Source: an uncultured Clostridia bacterium
GTDB lineage: Bacteria > Bacillota > Clostridia > Oscillospirales > Ruminococcaceae
Assembly (NCBI GenBank): GCA_947168885.1
Contig: CAMVNQ010000013.1
Span: 1-64,000 of the forward strand
Direction of reading: 5' to 3'
Length of the DNA: 64,000 bases
The notes under the pieces are model-generated. The model saw only the letters and a list, made by a program, of their open reading frames with translations, ran no database searches and was not told where the DNA came from. Shown in pieces: positions 31,615 to 43,074 of this stretch; position 1 is the first letter of the stretch, and each line of letters starts with the position of its first letter. The translations under genes were made by a program, and so were the position numbers.

Positions 31615-34600
31615 ATGAAGAAGTTCAGGAGAATCATATCGGGATTTCTGGCGACTGCGCTCATACTTACGCAGTCGATGACAACAGCGTATTCCGATGA
31701 TCTGCCCGATGCAGCCGAAACAACAACATCGGCGGCGGAAACAACTGCCATTGATACCGAGGGCTCTGAGGAGACCACAACAGGTGAGACCTCTGCGCCC
31801 GAGGAGGAGACAACTGCGTCCGAGGAGACAACTGCGTCCGAGGAGACAACTGCGCCCGAGGAAGGTGATCCCGGCGAGGATGATCCCGACGACACCGATG
31901 CCGATACAACAGAGCCGGCGGAGGAAGATGAAGAACATGAGCCTGTTTCTATTTTCGATATTTTTGAACTTACATCAAGCCCGGATTATGTTGACAGAGT
32001 TAATAAGCTCTATCCGGTCAATGACGTACTCGACAGTATCATAGCCGAAGTACCGACCGAAGAATTTGAGAGAGCAAAAGAGGAACTCGGTCAGCATACT
32101 TATTCACATATTGACAGGGGTAGTTCTTATACTTTCTCGTCGAACTATCTTTACAGCAAAATGACATCTGCTGATAAGGCAATCTATAATACGCTTAAGC
32201 AGCACTGTGAGGATGTTCTTGCTTGCAATGAGGATTATAACACTGTAATTAATTTCAACGGCGGCGGCAGTGCCATGCTTATAGGTTTTGCTCCGATAGG
32301 TTCGATGGACTTTGAACGAGCACGAGCTATAGTTGAATTTTTCAGGTTCTCGAATCCGCAGTATTATTTCCTTTCAAATACTATTGGTACGGGAACTGAC
32401 GGAAGCGGTAACAGCCAGGTTTCTATTTATTTCTATGACGTTGACGGACATGATTTCAGTAAGATCGCGCAGAGACAGTCGGCTCAATCCGCTCTTGACA
32501 GTCTTACAGATTCGTGGATGCCGCAGATCATGGCGGCGGGCGGTCAGCTTGAGAGAGAATTAAAGATCAGAGATCTTGTCGCGGATTATATTACATACGA
32601 TGATTGGGCGAATGATTATGCCAAGACCAATCCTGATGCGCAGGCACGTCTGACATTCGATCAGAGCCTTATAAGCAGTATTCTTAACGCAAATCATCTT
32701 ACCGTATGTGCCGGATATGCTATGATGACCGCGTATTTCTGCAACGCGGCAGGAATTGACGCTTTCTATGTCAACAGCAGCGGTCACGCATGGAATATAG
32801 TTAATCTGTATAATAATTATTATGAGCTTGATCTTACTTGGTATGATGATGACCGCGGTTCGGCTTATTATGATGACAGATGGGTCAACAAGAGCTACGC
32901 TACTTTCCTTGCGAACGACAATTATAACCCTAAAGCGCACATTTACAAGGATCATTGGAGCTATACAACACTTCCCTCGTGTACACTCGACACAGTTAAT
33001 CCAACTAGTGATGTGGTGAGAATTGAAATAAGTGTATCCCCCACAAGTACACAATTCGTGTATGGAAATGACTTCGATCTCAGCGGAGGTAAGTTTGTTG
33101 CTTATCATGATAACGGCGAGTCGGAAGAGTTTGATATGGCTGATGAGCTTTCCGATGGCACTCTCACCGTCACCGGGTATAACAAGACGAAACTCGGCGC
33201 GCAGACACTCACGCTCAAATACGCCGGAAAGACTGCAACGCTCGATGTTGAGGTTGTTGTTGACCCCGTTAACCCGCCTGTCACCATGGACGGCAAGAAC
33301 TATCTCACGTTAGAGGCAGCGTTCGCGGCCATTACCGACAGCACCAAGGACTATACTATTATAATAAAGGATCAGTCCGCAGCCGAGTTCTCATCTCTTA
33401 CTGTTCCAAACAAGGGCAAGAGCATTACTATTCAGACGGCGGAAGGCGTAACGCTCAAGGTGAACACTATTGTCGCAAATGGTAATACTACAATCAACGC
33501 TGATGTTGCGGCATTTAGCGAAACACAGGGTTACGCTGATATAACCATAGCGTCTGGCAAGACCGTAACAATTGAGAAGACTAATACTTTCCGCAATGTT
33601 GCTTGTGCGTACAGAGCAACAAATACAACGTTCGCATCTATGTGCTACGGTGCTTTCGACGACCCTGAGGTCGAGCAGGCGGAAGTTACCGTTAACAAAA
33701 TCACCGGCGTTACAAACGTTGATATCATGGGCAGACGCCTTAATGTCTTCGAGTCTATGACCGGTGTAACGACGATCAGCGGTGAAATTATTCTCGACAG
33801 AGTTACAACCACAGCTTCTGTGACGAATTTAGGTTTGTTTACAGTTCTGAAACTCCGCGGGGCGGTAACAAGCAGTGGTCTTAGTATCGCATCTTTTACT
33901 GCTACGAACTATCCGAGCGGTGATTCCGGATTCATTATAGTTCATATAATTGACGCAGACGGTAACTATGTCGCTGTTCCCTCTGGAACGACTGTGTTAA
34001 AAACGACTTCAGCCGGTGCATTTGATAATAGTAGAACCGGTTTTGCAAACTCTACTGCCGGCGCCCATGATGCTCCCGGCGGTAAAGCTCTCTCCCTGTG
34101 GAAATACGGCACAGACATACGCGCAGAGTGGGACGGCGCGATTACGCTCTCGATCTGCGATCCTGCAACAGGTAAAAATCTTTCCGATGAGAGCTTTCCA
34201 AACCTGGAGAAAGCTTTCGAGAAGGTAAAAAAGAATCATCTTAACTATATTAATCTTAATGCGGATATTGATGCTTCAAGCTTCACTATTCCCGATTCTT
34301 CTATTGCCGGAGAGAATACTTATGTTGAAATATTCGGCGGCACATATGTAGAGACGAGCCCCGATTTCTGGGAATTGACGAGTGACAGACATAAGCTTAC
34401 TCTCCCGAACATTACAACTATCAGCCCGAGTTATGATTTCAAACTCAATAATCTTGATATTTGCAACAAGACATCTACAAGTGATATCACCATTACCAGC
34501 AGCAAGAATGTTCGCCTTGACAACGTAACATATACATCAAAGATAAATGTTAGAGTTACCGGTGCAAATACCGAGATAGAGATAGCCAATATGGGCTCTG

Positions 34601-37600
34601 ATAACCTGGGCAGCCTCACCGGAACAGCCACTTCCGCACTGTCTCTCGTAGGAGACGAAACAGCTGCGACTCAGACAGTTGGCTCTATATCGACATTTAG
34701 CCATATCAGATCCGAGGGTTGCGGACTTGTTCTTACAGGTGCGTTGTCTGATGTTGCATCTGTTTACTGCGATATCTCTGTTGACAAGACCGGTTCTATA
34801 AAGAATACAGCGTACTCTGCCGGATATCTCACGCTTGTTGCGGATACTGCAAACGGCGGCAAGCTTCCGAGTGTTGATCTGAAAGACGTGGAATTCTGGC
34901 TCACAGTTACAGTCACGGACTCTGTCGGTGGAGCCGCTATTGCAGTACCCTCCGGTACGACGCTCTTTACTACGACAAGCACGAATGGCGATGTGACTGA
35001 AAGAATAGCGATTTCCAATAAGACGGCTCTTTCGGGCGGAAACGACCTCTCGCCGTTTAGATACTCAAACGATATACGTGCAGAGGTAGCCGACGCGGTA
35101 ACTCTTGTAGTCAAGTACAGCAGTGGTACCGAAAAAAACCGCGCGGATAAACCGAACCTTAAGGCTGCGCTTGACGCTGTTGAGAAGGACATGGACAACT
35201 GGATCTATCTCAACAACAACGTTACCGAGAAGGAGTTCGCTCTTCCTGTCGCCAACAAGATCGGTACAGGCTCGATCACGATAAGCGGCGCTGTCTGGGG
35301 TGATGACGGACTTGAAGGTGTGTATGATCTCACCCTTCCGTCAACTTCGACGTCATTGTCTTTCAGCGCATCTTACCCGCTTGCTCTTGAATTCATCAAG
35401 GTAAACGGCAAGAAGTCGACCGGTGCAGATGTTGATTCGATCTCGGTAAGCAGCACTAAGGACATCAGGATAACACACGTTGAGTTCAACGCTCCTACCG
35501 ATGTAACGACTACCGGTGCGAATACTACCATAACGTTTGAGGATGCAAGCACAAACCTCAGAAATATAAAGGGTACTGCAACAGCTACGCTCTCACAGAC
35601 TAATGAAATTATCTCCGTGAACGATATCACCACATTCAACGAAGTGGTCGGTGCTATCAGCATGACCGGTTCTATGTCCGGCGTTAAGAGCTTCGAAGGT
35701 GAGCTTCACCTTATCGGCTCCACCAGTACGTCTGCGACAATAGATATGATAGACGGTGGTGCGGAGATAAGCCTTCTCGCGGATACGACAAACGGTATCA
35801 AGCTTCCGAAGCTTACAGTATCGAAGTTGTCAGACAACACCGGCTGGTTTAACGTAAGGGTCGTAAACGCGGCTGATAAACTTGTCGAGCTTCCCGTCGG
35901 TACCATTGTAATGTACGTGACAAGCTCGTCACCGAATTTCACCGGAGATGTTACTATTGAGAACAAGACCGGCGGTGAGACCGGAGCCGACCTCGAAGCA
36001 TACAAGGACGGCACGAATATCAAGGCTATGACCGGCGGTATCGTAGAGCTCTGGGTGGAGGATACAAGCTTCTGGCGCTCTTACCCGAATATCGAGCTCG
36101 CGTTTAACGATGTCGTCAAGGATCATGACAACTGCATCACAATCAAGCAGAACACTGAGCTCAATGTAACAAAGATTCCTACATCGACACAGATCGGAAC
36201 AGGTAAGCTCATAATAGTTGGTGAAACCGAGGATGAAGTTCACAACCCGATACAGCCTCGTGTCCTCGACCTCAGAGGCGCGACAGGTTTCACTGTCGGA
36301 GTCGATTTCCAGATTTCGAACCTCGTTCTTAAGAGCGTCAACAGCGCGGGTGCAGGCGTTGCAACCCTATCGATCGCCGGTAACAGCAACGTAAAGTGGC
36401 TCTATGTATCCGGTATTACGCTCGACGCAAAGAATGCCGCAACAAAGGTAAGCTTTGCTACCGCGAACAAAGACGCGTTCATGGGTCTTTCCGATATCGG
36501 CTTCACGATCGAAAGTGTCACCGGCGGCAATAGTTCATACGGTTGGTGCCAGACACAGACCGACACAACAATCAAGGATATTAAGAATATCGGCGGATTC
36601 GGTCCTTCCGCAGGCACGACGCTCACCGTTACCGGAACAGTCTCCGGCGTTACCGACATAACAAGCGGACGCGAAGACGAAAAAACGGCGGGTGTGGTTA
36701 AGTTCGCTACTTCCGCAACAGCAACCGTGACCAATATGACGGCTGCGAACATCGTTCTCGTACAGGGCGAAGATGACGCGCTCCCGAAATTCACGGTCAC
36801 AAACGCGTATAAGGACGAGAACGTCGCTAACGTGATAACCGTAAACGACAGCACTGAATCCGTTCCGAGCGGCACGCCCGTATTCAGAATGGCTTGCTCC
36901 GAAAGCGTGTTCTACAACAGCGGTTACAGCAGCAACATCACTTTCGGCAACAAGGACGGCGAAAAGACCCTCAACGCGTTCTACTACAACGGCGAGATAC
37001 GCGCAGAGTACGCGGGTGCGCTCACTCTTAATGTGATCAATCCGGATACGCATCAAACCGAGCTTACTCAGAACTTCCCGAACTTCGAGCTCGCGTTCAA
37101 GGCGGTTCAGAAGGGCAAGAATAATGAGATCTATCTCAACGAAAATGTCGATGCGGCAACATTCAAGCTTCCGACGACCCTTTCCGCTACGGATACACTG
37201 GATCTGAACAGCAGGGGAGGACTTAAAAAGCTTACTATTCACGATGTATCGTCTATTTCTGCAAATTGTATCTTAATTATCAGGAATATTGAATTAGAAA
37301 GCCTCGACAGCAAAAGGAACAATGAACCCGTACAGAGCATCACGATCAGCACAAGCGGCGAGGCACTTGGTTTATTTGGTTTAAAGTGCAATAGTATCGT
37401 TAATGTAAGCAATACAAACAATACCGCGGGTGCTTCTATCAGTTTTAGAAACTGTAATATCACATTCGGTACGGTAAGCGGTACTTCAAAGTGTGTAATT
37501 GACGTATACGATGTTTCCGTCATCGATACGATAAAAACAGCGGGAACGCTTAAATGTTCCGGGGGAAATCTTACCGTAAATACTTCGCTGACAGGCGTAG

Positions 37601-40600
37601 GGACACTCAAATGTGAAGAAGACGGTAATCTTATCCTTCCGGCAACTGCTGCCGCGACAATAACCGAGCTTAACGGCGCGGATGTATATCTGAAAGCGAC
37701 AAATTCCGACGGTACGGTAACTATACCGAAGCTTTCCGTTAAGACGATAAAGGGCGGTTCGGAGATAACCGTTATGGACAACAGCACGGGCGACCCGATG
37801 AAGCTCACGAGCGGCACACCCGTGTTCACCTGCACCGATACCGAGGCGAACTTCTACCGCAACAGCGCGGGCGCGTTCACGTTCGGCAACACCGACGCGG
37901 ACGGCAAGAAGCTCGATGCGTACTACTACACCAAGGGTGAGGTGCGCGCTGAGGTTACGGGTTCGCCCGAGGCGGCTCTCAAGGTCGACGGCGTTACCAC
38001 CGATTTCCCGACGCTCGCAAAGGCTCTGAGCGCGGCGAAGAAGGACAAGGAAAACTACATATTCCTCAAAAAGAACATCGAAGTAACGTCACTTGCTCTG
38101 CCGACAGACCTCGGCACGGGCATGGTGCTCCTTGCGCCGGATCCGGATCTGTTGCTCGCACCGACACTGACGTTCAAGGGCATGACGACTCTTGCGGCGA
38201 AGTGCGGCATAGGCTTTGAACAGATAAACCTTGCGTTCGTAAACGCAAAAGATGCCAAACTTGATACGTTCACGATATCGAGCACGGGCGGCATCAAGCT
38301 CATCAATATCACGTCTGCGACAAAGCTCAACGTGACAACAACGGGCGCGAGATCGGAAGTAGATATCATAGGAAGTGAGACCGCGTTCGGCACGATCACG
38401 GGTACTGCGACATCGACGCTGAACGTAGGCTATGCTTATGCCGAAAAGGTAGCGACATTCGGCGCGGTACAGATTGATGGCAACTTCGCTGTATCCACAA
38501 GCATGACGGGCGTTAACTACCTCGGCACGACCGAAGGGGCAGCGCTGATATTAAAGGATACGGCGACCGCGACGATAGCAAATCTCGGTATATCTGACAC
38601 AGCGAACGCAACAATACCGAGCGCTCTCCCCGGCACTTACACGAAGGCAAATATCATACTCGCAGACGACGCGGCGGACGGCTTGAAGCTTGCAAAGCTC
38701 ACGGTGACGGACGTTGTAAAGCCGACGATATTCACGGTAAGAGACAACTCGGGTCTGAATGACCTTGCAATACCGAGCGGCACAGCTCTGTTCACGTTCA
38801 GCGGCGGTGAGGCGAAGTTCGACAACTCGAAGATAACGATAACGAACAAGACCGCGCTCTCGGACGGCAAGGATCTCACGGCGTGGTGCTACACCAAGGA
38901 GATCCGCGCGGAATACGCGGGTATGCTGACGCTTTTGTACACCGACCCGACGACGTATGAACGTGTAGAAGTACCTTGCCCGAGCTTTGAAAAGGCATTC
39001 GCGGCTGTGAAGCCCGGAGCGGAAAACTTGATCACGATCAATGAGGATATCGACGTTCCCGCAGGCAAATTCGTGCTTCCGACGACCCTTTCGGCGAACA
39101 GTAAACTTACGATAATGGGCAAGGGCGGCAGCAACAAGACGCTGACTCTGCATAACATCACAGGGCTTTCGCCGAGATATCGTTTCGGGCTCAGCAGTGT
39201 TACGCTCGATCTTCGTGACAGAAACAACGCCCCGATAAAATCGGGCAAGTTCACGATCAGCGGAAGCGGAGATATCGGACTTAATTATGTAACGATAGAT
39301 CCGGGTATAACGGTAGATGTGACCGTGGGCGCTAAGTCAACATTGGAACTGGAAGCAAGCAACTGCAGCTTCGGCACACTTACAGGTACGTCAAGCTCTG
39401 TTCTGAATGTAATTAACGGTGCCGAGGAAGCCGATAAGGTAACGACATTCGGCGGAGTTTCGATCCAAATCGAAGCAACATTGACGGTCAAGACAAGCAT
39501 GACCGGCGTTAAGTACCTCGGTACGAATACCTTGGCATCGCTGATCCTTCCGAGCACGGCGACCGCGACGATAACGAACCTCGGCATGGGCGGCACTGCT
39601 GACAGCACCGTACCGAACACGAATCCCGACTACTACAAAAGGGCGAATATCGTTCTTCTTGACGATGCGGCGGACGGCATAAAGCTCGCGAAGCTTACAG
39701 TCACGAATGTGATCGGTGATTCGACATTCACGGTAAAGAAGCCGGTAGTCAACGCAGGCGGCGAAATCACAGGCTATGAGACTATCCCCGTTCCGTCCGG
39801 CACACCGCTGTTCACATTCAGCGGCGGTGAGGCGAAGTTCGACAGCACGAAGATAACGATAGAGAACAAGACCGCGCTCTCGGACGGCAAGGATCTCACG
39901 GCGTGGTGCTACGGCACGGCGGTAAAGGCTGAGTGGGACGGCGCGATAACGCTCAATTATGGTGTTGGTGTGCCCAAAACCTTCCCGAGCACGAAGAAGA
40001 TGTTCGACTTCATCGCGAGCGAGATAAAGGCAGGAAATAAGCACTCGTACTCAATGACGCTCAATACCGATGTTACCGCGGACGCGTTCACGATACCGAC
40101 AGGCAACTATGTGTCGAGTTTCTGTATATGGGGTAACGGACATACTCTGACTCTCGGAACCGGTGTTACAGCGCTCAATGCGACCGGCTGGCTTGATTTA
40201 GAAAATGTAACCCTTGATATACAGGGCAAGAGCTTTACTATAACAGGAAGCAGCGGAATAAAACTCTGCGATGTTACTGCGCTGAATGTCAAGCCGACTG
40301 TGACCGCAAAGGGCGGCACACTCAACATTGGTATGTCCGATGACGGTATCACCGGTTTCGCAGCGCTGACAGGCTCGAACGGTGCGGAGCTTATTGTAAA
40401 CAAAAACTTTACAATAGATACCATAAGCGGGTTTAGTGATGTAAACGCACTCAGTGGTGTTATCACCGTTAATAAGAGCATAAGCGCGACAAATCTCATT
40501 AGCGGCAAGATCATCCTTGCGGAGCCCACGACCACCGCGACATTCACGACAGCTAAAAACGGCACGATCACGCTCAGGAAAGGCAAGGACGCGAAGGGCG

Positions 40601-42996
40601 CAGATAAGATATCCCCGCTCACAGTAACGACAGCGCAGCATCTGACCGTGGCGGTGGATGACGATCTTTCGACCGAGGCTCTCCCGGCGCTTGCGAACGG
40701 CACACCTATATTCACGTACAAGACGGCAAATGCCGAGCTGGACGGTACACAAGTACAAATCTCAAACAAGACCGCGGATGAGAAGACGCTCTCGCCGATC
40801 GTTTACAACACAGAGGTGCGCGCGGAGTGGGCAGAAGCGATAACGCTCAACTACGACTCTTCTACAAAGAAATTCCCGAGCACGAAGAAGATGTTCGACT
40901 TCATCGCGAGCGAGATAAAGACAGGAACAAAGCACGCGTACACAGCAGAGCTCAACACCGATGTTACCGCGGATGCGTTCGCAGTACCGACAGCAGCTTA
41001 TGCGTCGAGCTTCGTGATAAACGGTAATAATCACACGCTGACGCTCGGTACGGGTGTGACAGCGATAAGCACGGCTTGCAGCTTTATGATCTATGATACC
41101 GTGCTTGATATCAAGGGCAAGAGCCTCAGCTTTACCGGCAGCGGTGAAATGGCGATAAACAATGTAAATGTTGCGGAAGGCTGTACCGTAAAGCCCACGA
41201 TCACAGCGAACGGCGCTACGCTCAATGTCGGCAATATCGATGACTTTGCAGCAATTACAGGTAAGAGCAATACGCAGCTTGGCGTAATGGGCAACGTTAC
41301 GGCGGATACCGTGAGCGGGTTCAAGGTTGTTAATTTCGATGGGGCTTCCGATCTTAGAATAAACAAGAGCATAAGCGCGGGCACTCTGAACTGTTCCAGT
41401 GACGGCAGACTTATCCTCGCAAAGCCCACAGCGACCGCGACATTCACGACTGTGACAACCGGCAGCATAACTCTGAGCATGGACGCGACAACCAAGAAGA
41501 TCTCGCCGCTTACGATAACGAGCGCGGCTTACCTGACCGTGGCGGTGGACGACGATCTTACGAACGCAGATCTCCCGGCGCTTGACAGCGGCACACCGAT
41601 CTTCACGTTCAACGGCACGGAAGCGCAGTTCGACGCGTGCAAGGGTAATATCTCGATAGCGAACAAGACCGCGACCGGCGATTCCGGAAAGCCCCTCACT
41701 CCGTACTACTACAACAAGGAAGTACGCGCAGAGTACGCGGGTATGCTTACGCTTTTATATATGGACGATACCACAGGTCAACCGGCACGGAAGCCCTTCC
41801 CGAACTTCGAGAAAGCGTTTGCGGCGGTAGAAGCCAATAAGAGGAACACTATCTATATCAACGAGGACATCAATGTTCCTTACGGAAAGTTCACACTTCC
41901 GACGGCAGCGCGGATAGGCACGGGTTCGCTCTATATACAGGGCAATAACGGTAGCAAAAAGCTCACGCTCAACGGCGTAACGAGCCTCAGCCCGAGATAC
42001 AGCTTTGATTTAACTAATTTAACGCTTGTTCCGCTCGACAGAAACGGTAAAGAGCTCACGTCGTTCACAATAAGCGGAAGCATGACCGTTAGTATGGAGA
42101 CTGTAAAGATCGACCCCGCAACAACGGTCAATGTTTCCGTCGGTGCCGGCAATGGTCTTAATATCGAAGCAACCTCCGCAAAATTCGGCACGCTTACCGG
42201 AACAACAACATCTGATCTTTCTGTACGTTATTCTCCCATAACTGCGGACAAGGTAACGACTTTCAGTATTGTTGATGCACGGTCTCCCATTACCGTAAAC
42301 ACATCTATGACGGGTGTTGGCACATTAACGGGTGACAGTGACCTTATACTTCCCGCGACGGCGACCGCGACGATAACCACGCTTGACAGCGCGAACATCA
42401 CACTTCTTGACGATGCGGCGGACGGCTTAAAGCTCGCAAAGCCTACAATCACGAATGTTACCAATGCTTCGACTTTCACTGTAAAGAAGCCGTTAGTCAA
42501 CGAAGGCGGCGAAATCACAGGATATGAGACTATCGCCGTTCCGTCCGGCACACCGATATTCACGTTCAACGGCACGGAAGCGCAGTTCGACGCGTGCAAG
42601 GGCAAGATTGCGATCACGAACAAGACCGAGGGCACGAGCGGAAGCAGTCTCAGTCCGTGTTATTACAACAAGGAGATACGCGCGGAGGTACCGGATGTGA
42701 TAGAGCTCTATGTCGAAGGCAAAATGGACAGCACTTTCACAAGCTTCGAGAAGCTCTTCCAGCGCATTACGACCCTCGCGAACAGCGACCGTACGAATCA
42801 GAACGACTATGTTGTCGTGCTCTGTGACAGTGTGACATCGAAGGTATTCACGCTTCCGACCTACGGCGCAAGCTTCACCGTGAAGAGTGAGGACGGAGAA
42901 CAGAATAGCTTAACACTTATCGGCGCAACGATAAGCTATAAGAACTATCCCGTACACTTTGATAATGTTGATCTGTCTGTTGTGAAGGCAGCTTAA
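31615..42996 (+). CDS. Giant secreted repeat protein with transglutaminase-like domain
   Basis: 3793 residues. Signal peptide to about residue 28, then a Thr/Glu linker with three exact ASEETT-type units. A transglutaminase-like domain (about 125-450) carries Cys365 (TVCAGYA), His391 (GHAWN) and Asp406 (LDLTWYD), the protease/transglutaminase triad. An Ig-like unit (about 470-555) follows. The rest is a tandem array with about 0.9-1.0 kb (298-340 residue) period. The junction motif Y..EIRAE(Y/W) recurs ten times (near 34116, 35071, 36016, 36994, 37936, 38899, 39919, 40813, 41719, 42673). Each unit has a FPNFEKAF helix, LPT..S, and beta-helix-like strands. The last unit is cut short at about 105 residues. 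No LPxTG or other anchor is seen. ATG chosen for AAGGAG and the signal peptide. Likely an extracellular adhesin-type or matrix-modifying protein. Confidence 0.8.
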   Translation: MKKFRRIISGFLATALILTQSMTTAYSDDLPDAAETTTSAAETTAIDTEGSEETTTGETSAPEEETTASEETTASEETTAPEEGDPGEDDPDDTDADTTEPAEEDEEHEPVSIFDIFELTSSPDYVDRVNKLYPVNDVLDSIIAEVPTEEFERAKEELGQHTYSHIDRGSSYTFSSNYLYSKMTSADKAIYNTLKQHCEDVLACNEDYNTVINFNGGGSAMLIGFAPIGSMDFERARAIVEFFRFSNPQYYFLSNTIGTGTDGSGNSQVSIYFYDVDGHDFSKIAQRQSAQSALDSLTDSWMPQIMAAGGQLERELKIRDLVADYITYDDWANDYAKTNPDAQARLTFDQSLISSILNANHLTVCAGYAMMTAYFCNAAGIDAFYVNSSGHAWNIVNLYNNYYELDLTWYDDDRGSAYYDDRWVNKSYATFLANDNYNPKAHIYKDHWSYTTLPSCTLDTVNPTSDVVRIEISVSPTSTQFVYGNDFDLSGGKFVAYHDNGESEEFDMADELSDGTLTVTGYNKTKLGAQTLTLKYAGKTATLDVEVVVDPVNPPVTMDGKNYLTLEAAFAAITDSTKDYTIIIKDQSAAEFSSLTVPNKGKSITIQTAEGVTLKVNTIVANGNTTINADVAAFSETQGYADITIASGKTVTIEKTNTFRNVACAYRATNTTFASMCYGAFDDPEVEQAEVTVNKITGVTNVDIMGRRLNVFESMTGVTTISGEIILDRVTTTASVTNLGLFTVLKLRGAVTSSGLSIASFTATNYPSGDSGFIIVHIIDADGNYVAVPSGTTVLKTTSAGAFDNSRTGFANSTAGAHDAPGGKALSLWKYGTDIRAEWDGAITLSICDPATGKNLSDESFPNLEKAFEKVKKNHLNYINLNADIDASSFTIPDSSIAGENTYVEIFGGTYVETSPDFWELTSDRHKLTLPNITTISPSYDFKLNNLDICNKTSTSDITITSSKNVRLDNVTYTSKINVRVTGANTEIEIANMGSDNLGSLTGTATSALSLVGDETAATQTVGSISTFSHIRSEGCGLVLTGALSDVASVYCDISVDKTGSIKNTAYSAGYLTLVADTANGGKLPSVDLKDVEFWLTVTVTDSVGGAAIAVPSGTTLFTTTSTNGDVTERIAISNKTALSGGNDLSPFRYSNDIRAEVADAVTLVVKYSSGTEKNRADKPNLKAALDAVEKDMDNWIYLNNNVTEKEFALPVANKIGTGSITISGAVWGDDGLEGVYDLTLPSTSTSLSFSASYPLALEFIKVNGKKSTGADVDSISVSSTKDIRITHVEFNAPTDVTTTGANTTITFEDASTNLRNIKGTATATLSQTNEIISVNDITTFNEVVGAISMTGSMSGVKSFEGELHLIGSTSTSATIDMIDGGAEISLLADTTNGIKLPKLTVSKLSDNTGWFNVRVVNAADKLVELPVGTIVMYVTSSSPNFTGDVTIENKTGGETGADLEAYKDGTNIKAMTGGIVELWVEDTSFWRSYPNIELAFNDVVKDHDNCITIKQNTELNVTKIPTSTQIGTGKLIIVGETEDEVHNPIQPRVLDLRGATGFTVGVDFQISNLVLKSVNSAGAGVATLSIAGNSNVKWLYVSGITLDAKNAATKVSFATANKDAFMGLSDIGFTIESVTGGNSSYGWCQTQTDTTIKDIKNIGGFGPSAGTTLTVTGTVSGVTDITSGREDEKTAGVVKFATSATATVTNMTAANIVLVQGEDDALPKFTVTNAYKDENVANVITVNDSTESVPSGTPVFRMACSESVFYNSGYSSNITFGNKDGEKTLNAFYYNGEIRAEYAGALTLNVINPDTHQTELTQNFPNFELAFKAVQKGKNNEIYLNENVDAATFKLPTTLSATDTLDLNSRGGLKKLTIHDVSSISANCILIIRNIELESLDSKRNNEPVQSITISTSGEALGLFGLKCNSIVNVSNTNNTAGASISFRNCNITFGTVSGTSKCVIDVYDVSVIDTIKTAGTLKCSGGNLTVNTSLTGVGTLKCEEDGNLILPATAAATITELNGADVYLKATNSDGTVTIPKLSVKTIKGGSEITVMDNSTGDPMKLTSGTPVFTCTDTEANFYRNSAGAFTFGNTDADGKKLDAYYYTKGEVRAEVTGSPEAALKVDGVTTDFPTLAKALSAAKKDKENYIFLKKNIEVTSLALPTDLGTGMVLLAPDPDLLLAPTLTFKGMTTLAAKCGIGFEQINLAFVNAKDAKLDTFTISSTGGIKLINITSATKLNVTTTGARSEVDIIGSETAFGTITGTATSTLNVGYAYAEKVATFGAVQIDGNFAVSTSMTGVNYLGTTEGAALILKDTATATIANLGISDTANATIPSALPGTYTKANIILADDAADGLKLAKLTVTDVVKPTIFTVRDNSGLNDLAIPSGTALFTFSGGEAKFDNSKITITNKTALSDGKDLTAWCYTKEIRAEYAGMLTLLYTDPTTYERVEVPCPSFEKAFAAVKPGAENLITINEDIDVPAGKFVLPTTLSANSKLTIMGKGGSNKTLTLHNITGLSPRYRFGLSSVTLDLRDRNNAPIKSGKFTISGSGDIGLNYVTIDPGITVDVTVGAKSTLELEASNCSFGTLTGTSSSVLNVINGAEEADKVTTFGGVSIQIEATLTVKTSMTGVKYLGTNTLASLILPSTATATITNLGMGGTADSTVPNTNPDYYKRANIVLLDDAADGIKLAKLTVTNVIGDSTFTVKKPVVNAGGEITGYETIPVPSGTPLFTFSGGEAKFDSTKITIENKTALSDGKDLTAWCYGTAVKAEWDGAITLNYGVGVPKTFPSTKKMFDFIASEIKAGNKHSYSMTLNTDVTADAFTIPTGNYVSSFCIWGNGHTLTLGTGVTALNATGWLDLENVTLDIQGKSFTITGSSGIKLCDVTALNVKPTVTAKGGTLNIGMSDDGITGFAALTGSNGAELIVNKNFTIDTISGFSDVNALSGVITVNKSISATNLISGKIILAEPTTTATFTTAKNGTITLRKGKDAKGADKISPLTVTTAQHLTVAVDDDLSTEALPALANGTPIFTYKTANAELDGTQVQISNKTADEKTLSPIVYNTEVRAEWAEAITLNYDSSTKKFPSTKKMFDFIASEIKTGTKHAYTAELNTDVTADAFAVPTAAYASSFVINGNNHTLTLGTGVTAISTACSFMIYDTVLDIKGKSLSFTGSGEMAINNVNVAEGCTVKPTITANGATLNVGNIDDFAAITGKSNTQLGVMGNVTADTVSGFKVVNFDGASDLRINKSISAGTLNCSSDGRLILAKPTATATFTTVTTGSITLSMDATTKKISPLTITSAAYLTVAVDDDLTNADLPALDSGTPIFTFNGTEAQFDACKGNISIANKTATGDSGKPLTPYYYNKEVRAEYAGMLTLLYMDDTTGQPARKPFPNFEKAFAAVEANKRNTIYINEDINVPYGKFTLPTAARIGTGSLYIQGNNGSKKLTLNGVTSLSPRYSFDLTNLTLVPLDRNGKELTSFTISGSMTVSMETVKIDPATTVNVSVGAGNGLNIEATSAKFGTLTGTTTSDLSVRYSPITADKVTTFSIVDARSPITVNTSMTGVGTLTGDSDLILPATATATITTLDSANITLLDDAADGLKLAKPTITNVTNASTFTVKKPLVNEGGEITGYETIAVPSGTPIFTFNGTEAQFDACKGKIAITNKTEGTSGSSLSPCYYNKEIRAEVPDVIELYVEGKMDSTFTSFEKLFQRITTLANSDRTNQNDYVVVLCDSVTSKVFTLPTYGASFTVKSEDGEQNSLTLIGATISYKNYPVHFDNVDLSVVKAA

Positions 42997-43024
42997 CGCA
43001 AGGTTAAACGGCAACACAAAATTT

Positions 43025-43052
43025 CCCCCTGTCACAGCGACAGGGGGATTTT
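43025..43052 (+). terminator. Strong Rho-independent terminator
   Basis: Stem CCCCCTGTC / GACAGGGGG, 5-base loop, then ATTTTT, 29 bp after the stop of the giant protein. Confidence 0.9.
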
Positions 43053-43074
43053 TGCAGATAAGATGAGTAGTGCG

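Noticed and set aside
31780-31860. Tandem 18-bp repeats near the start of the giant gene
   Set aside because: Real repeats, but they are explained as the coding sequence of a Glu/Thr linker (repeated ASEETT-type units), not a separate element.
33105-42635. Many minus-strand open frames of 60-235 codons inside the giant repeat gene
   Set aside because: They recur at the same place in each repeat unit because the repeat itself recurs, and none has a start signal or domain.
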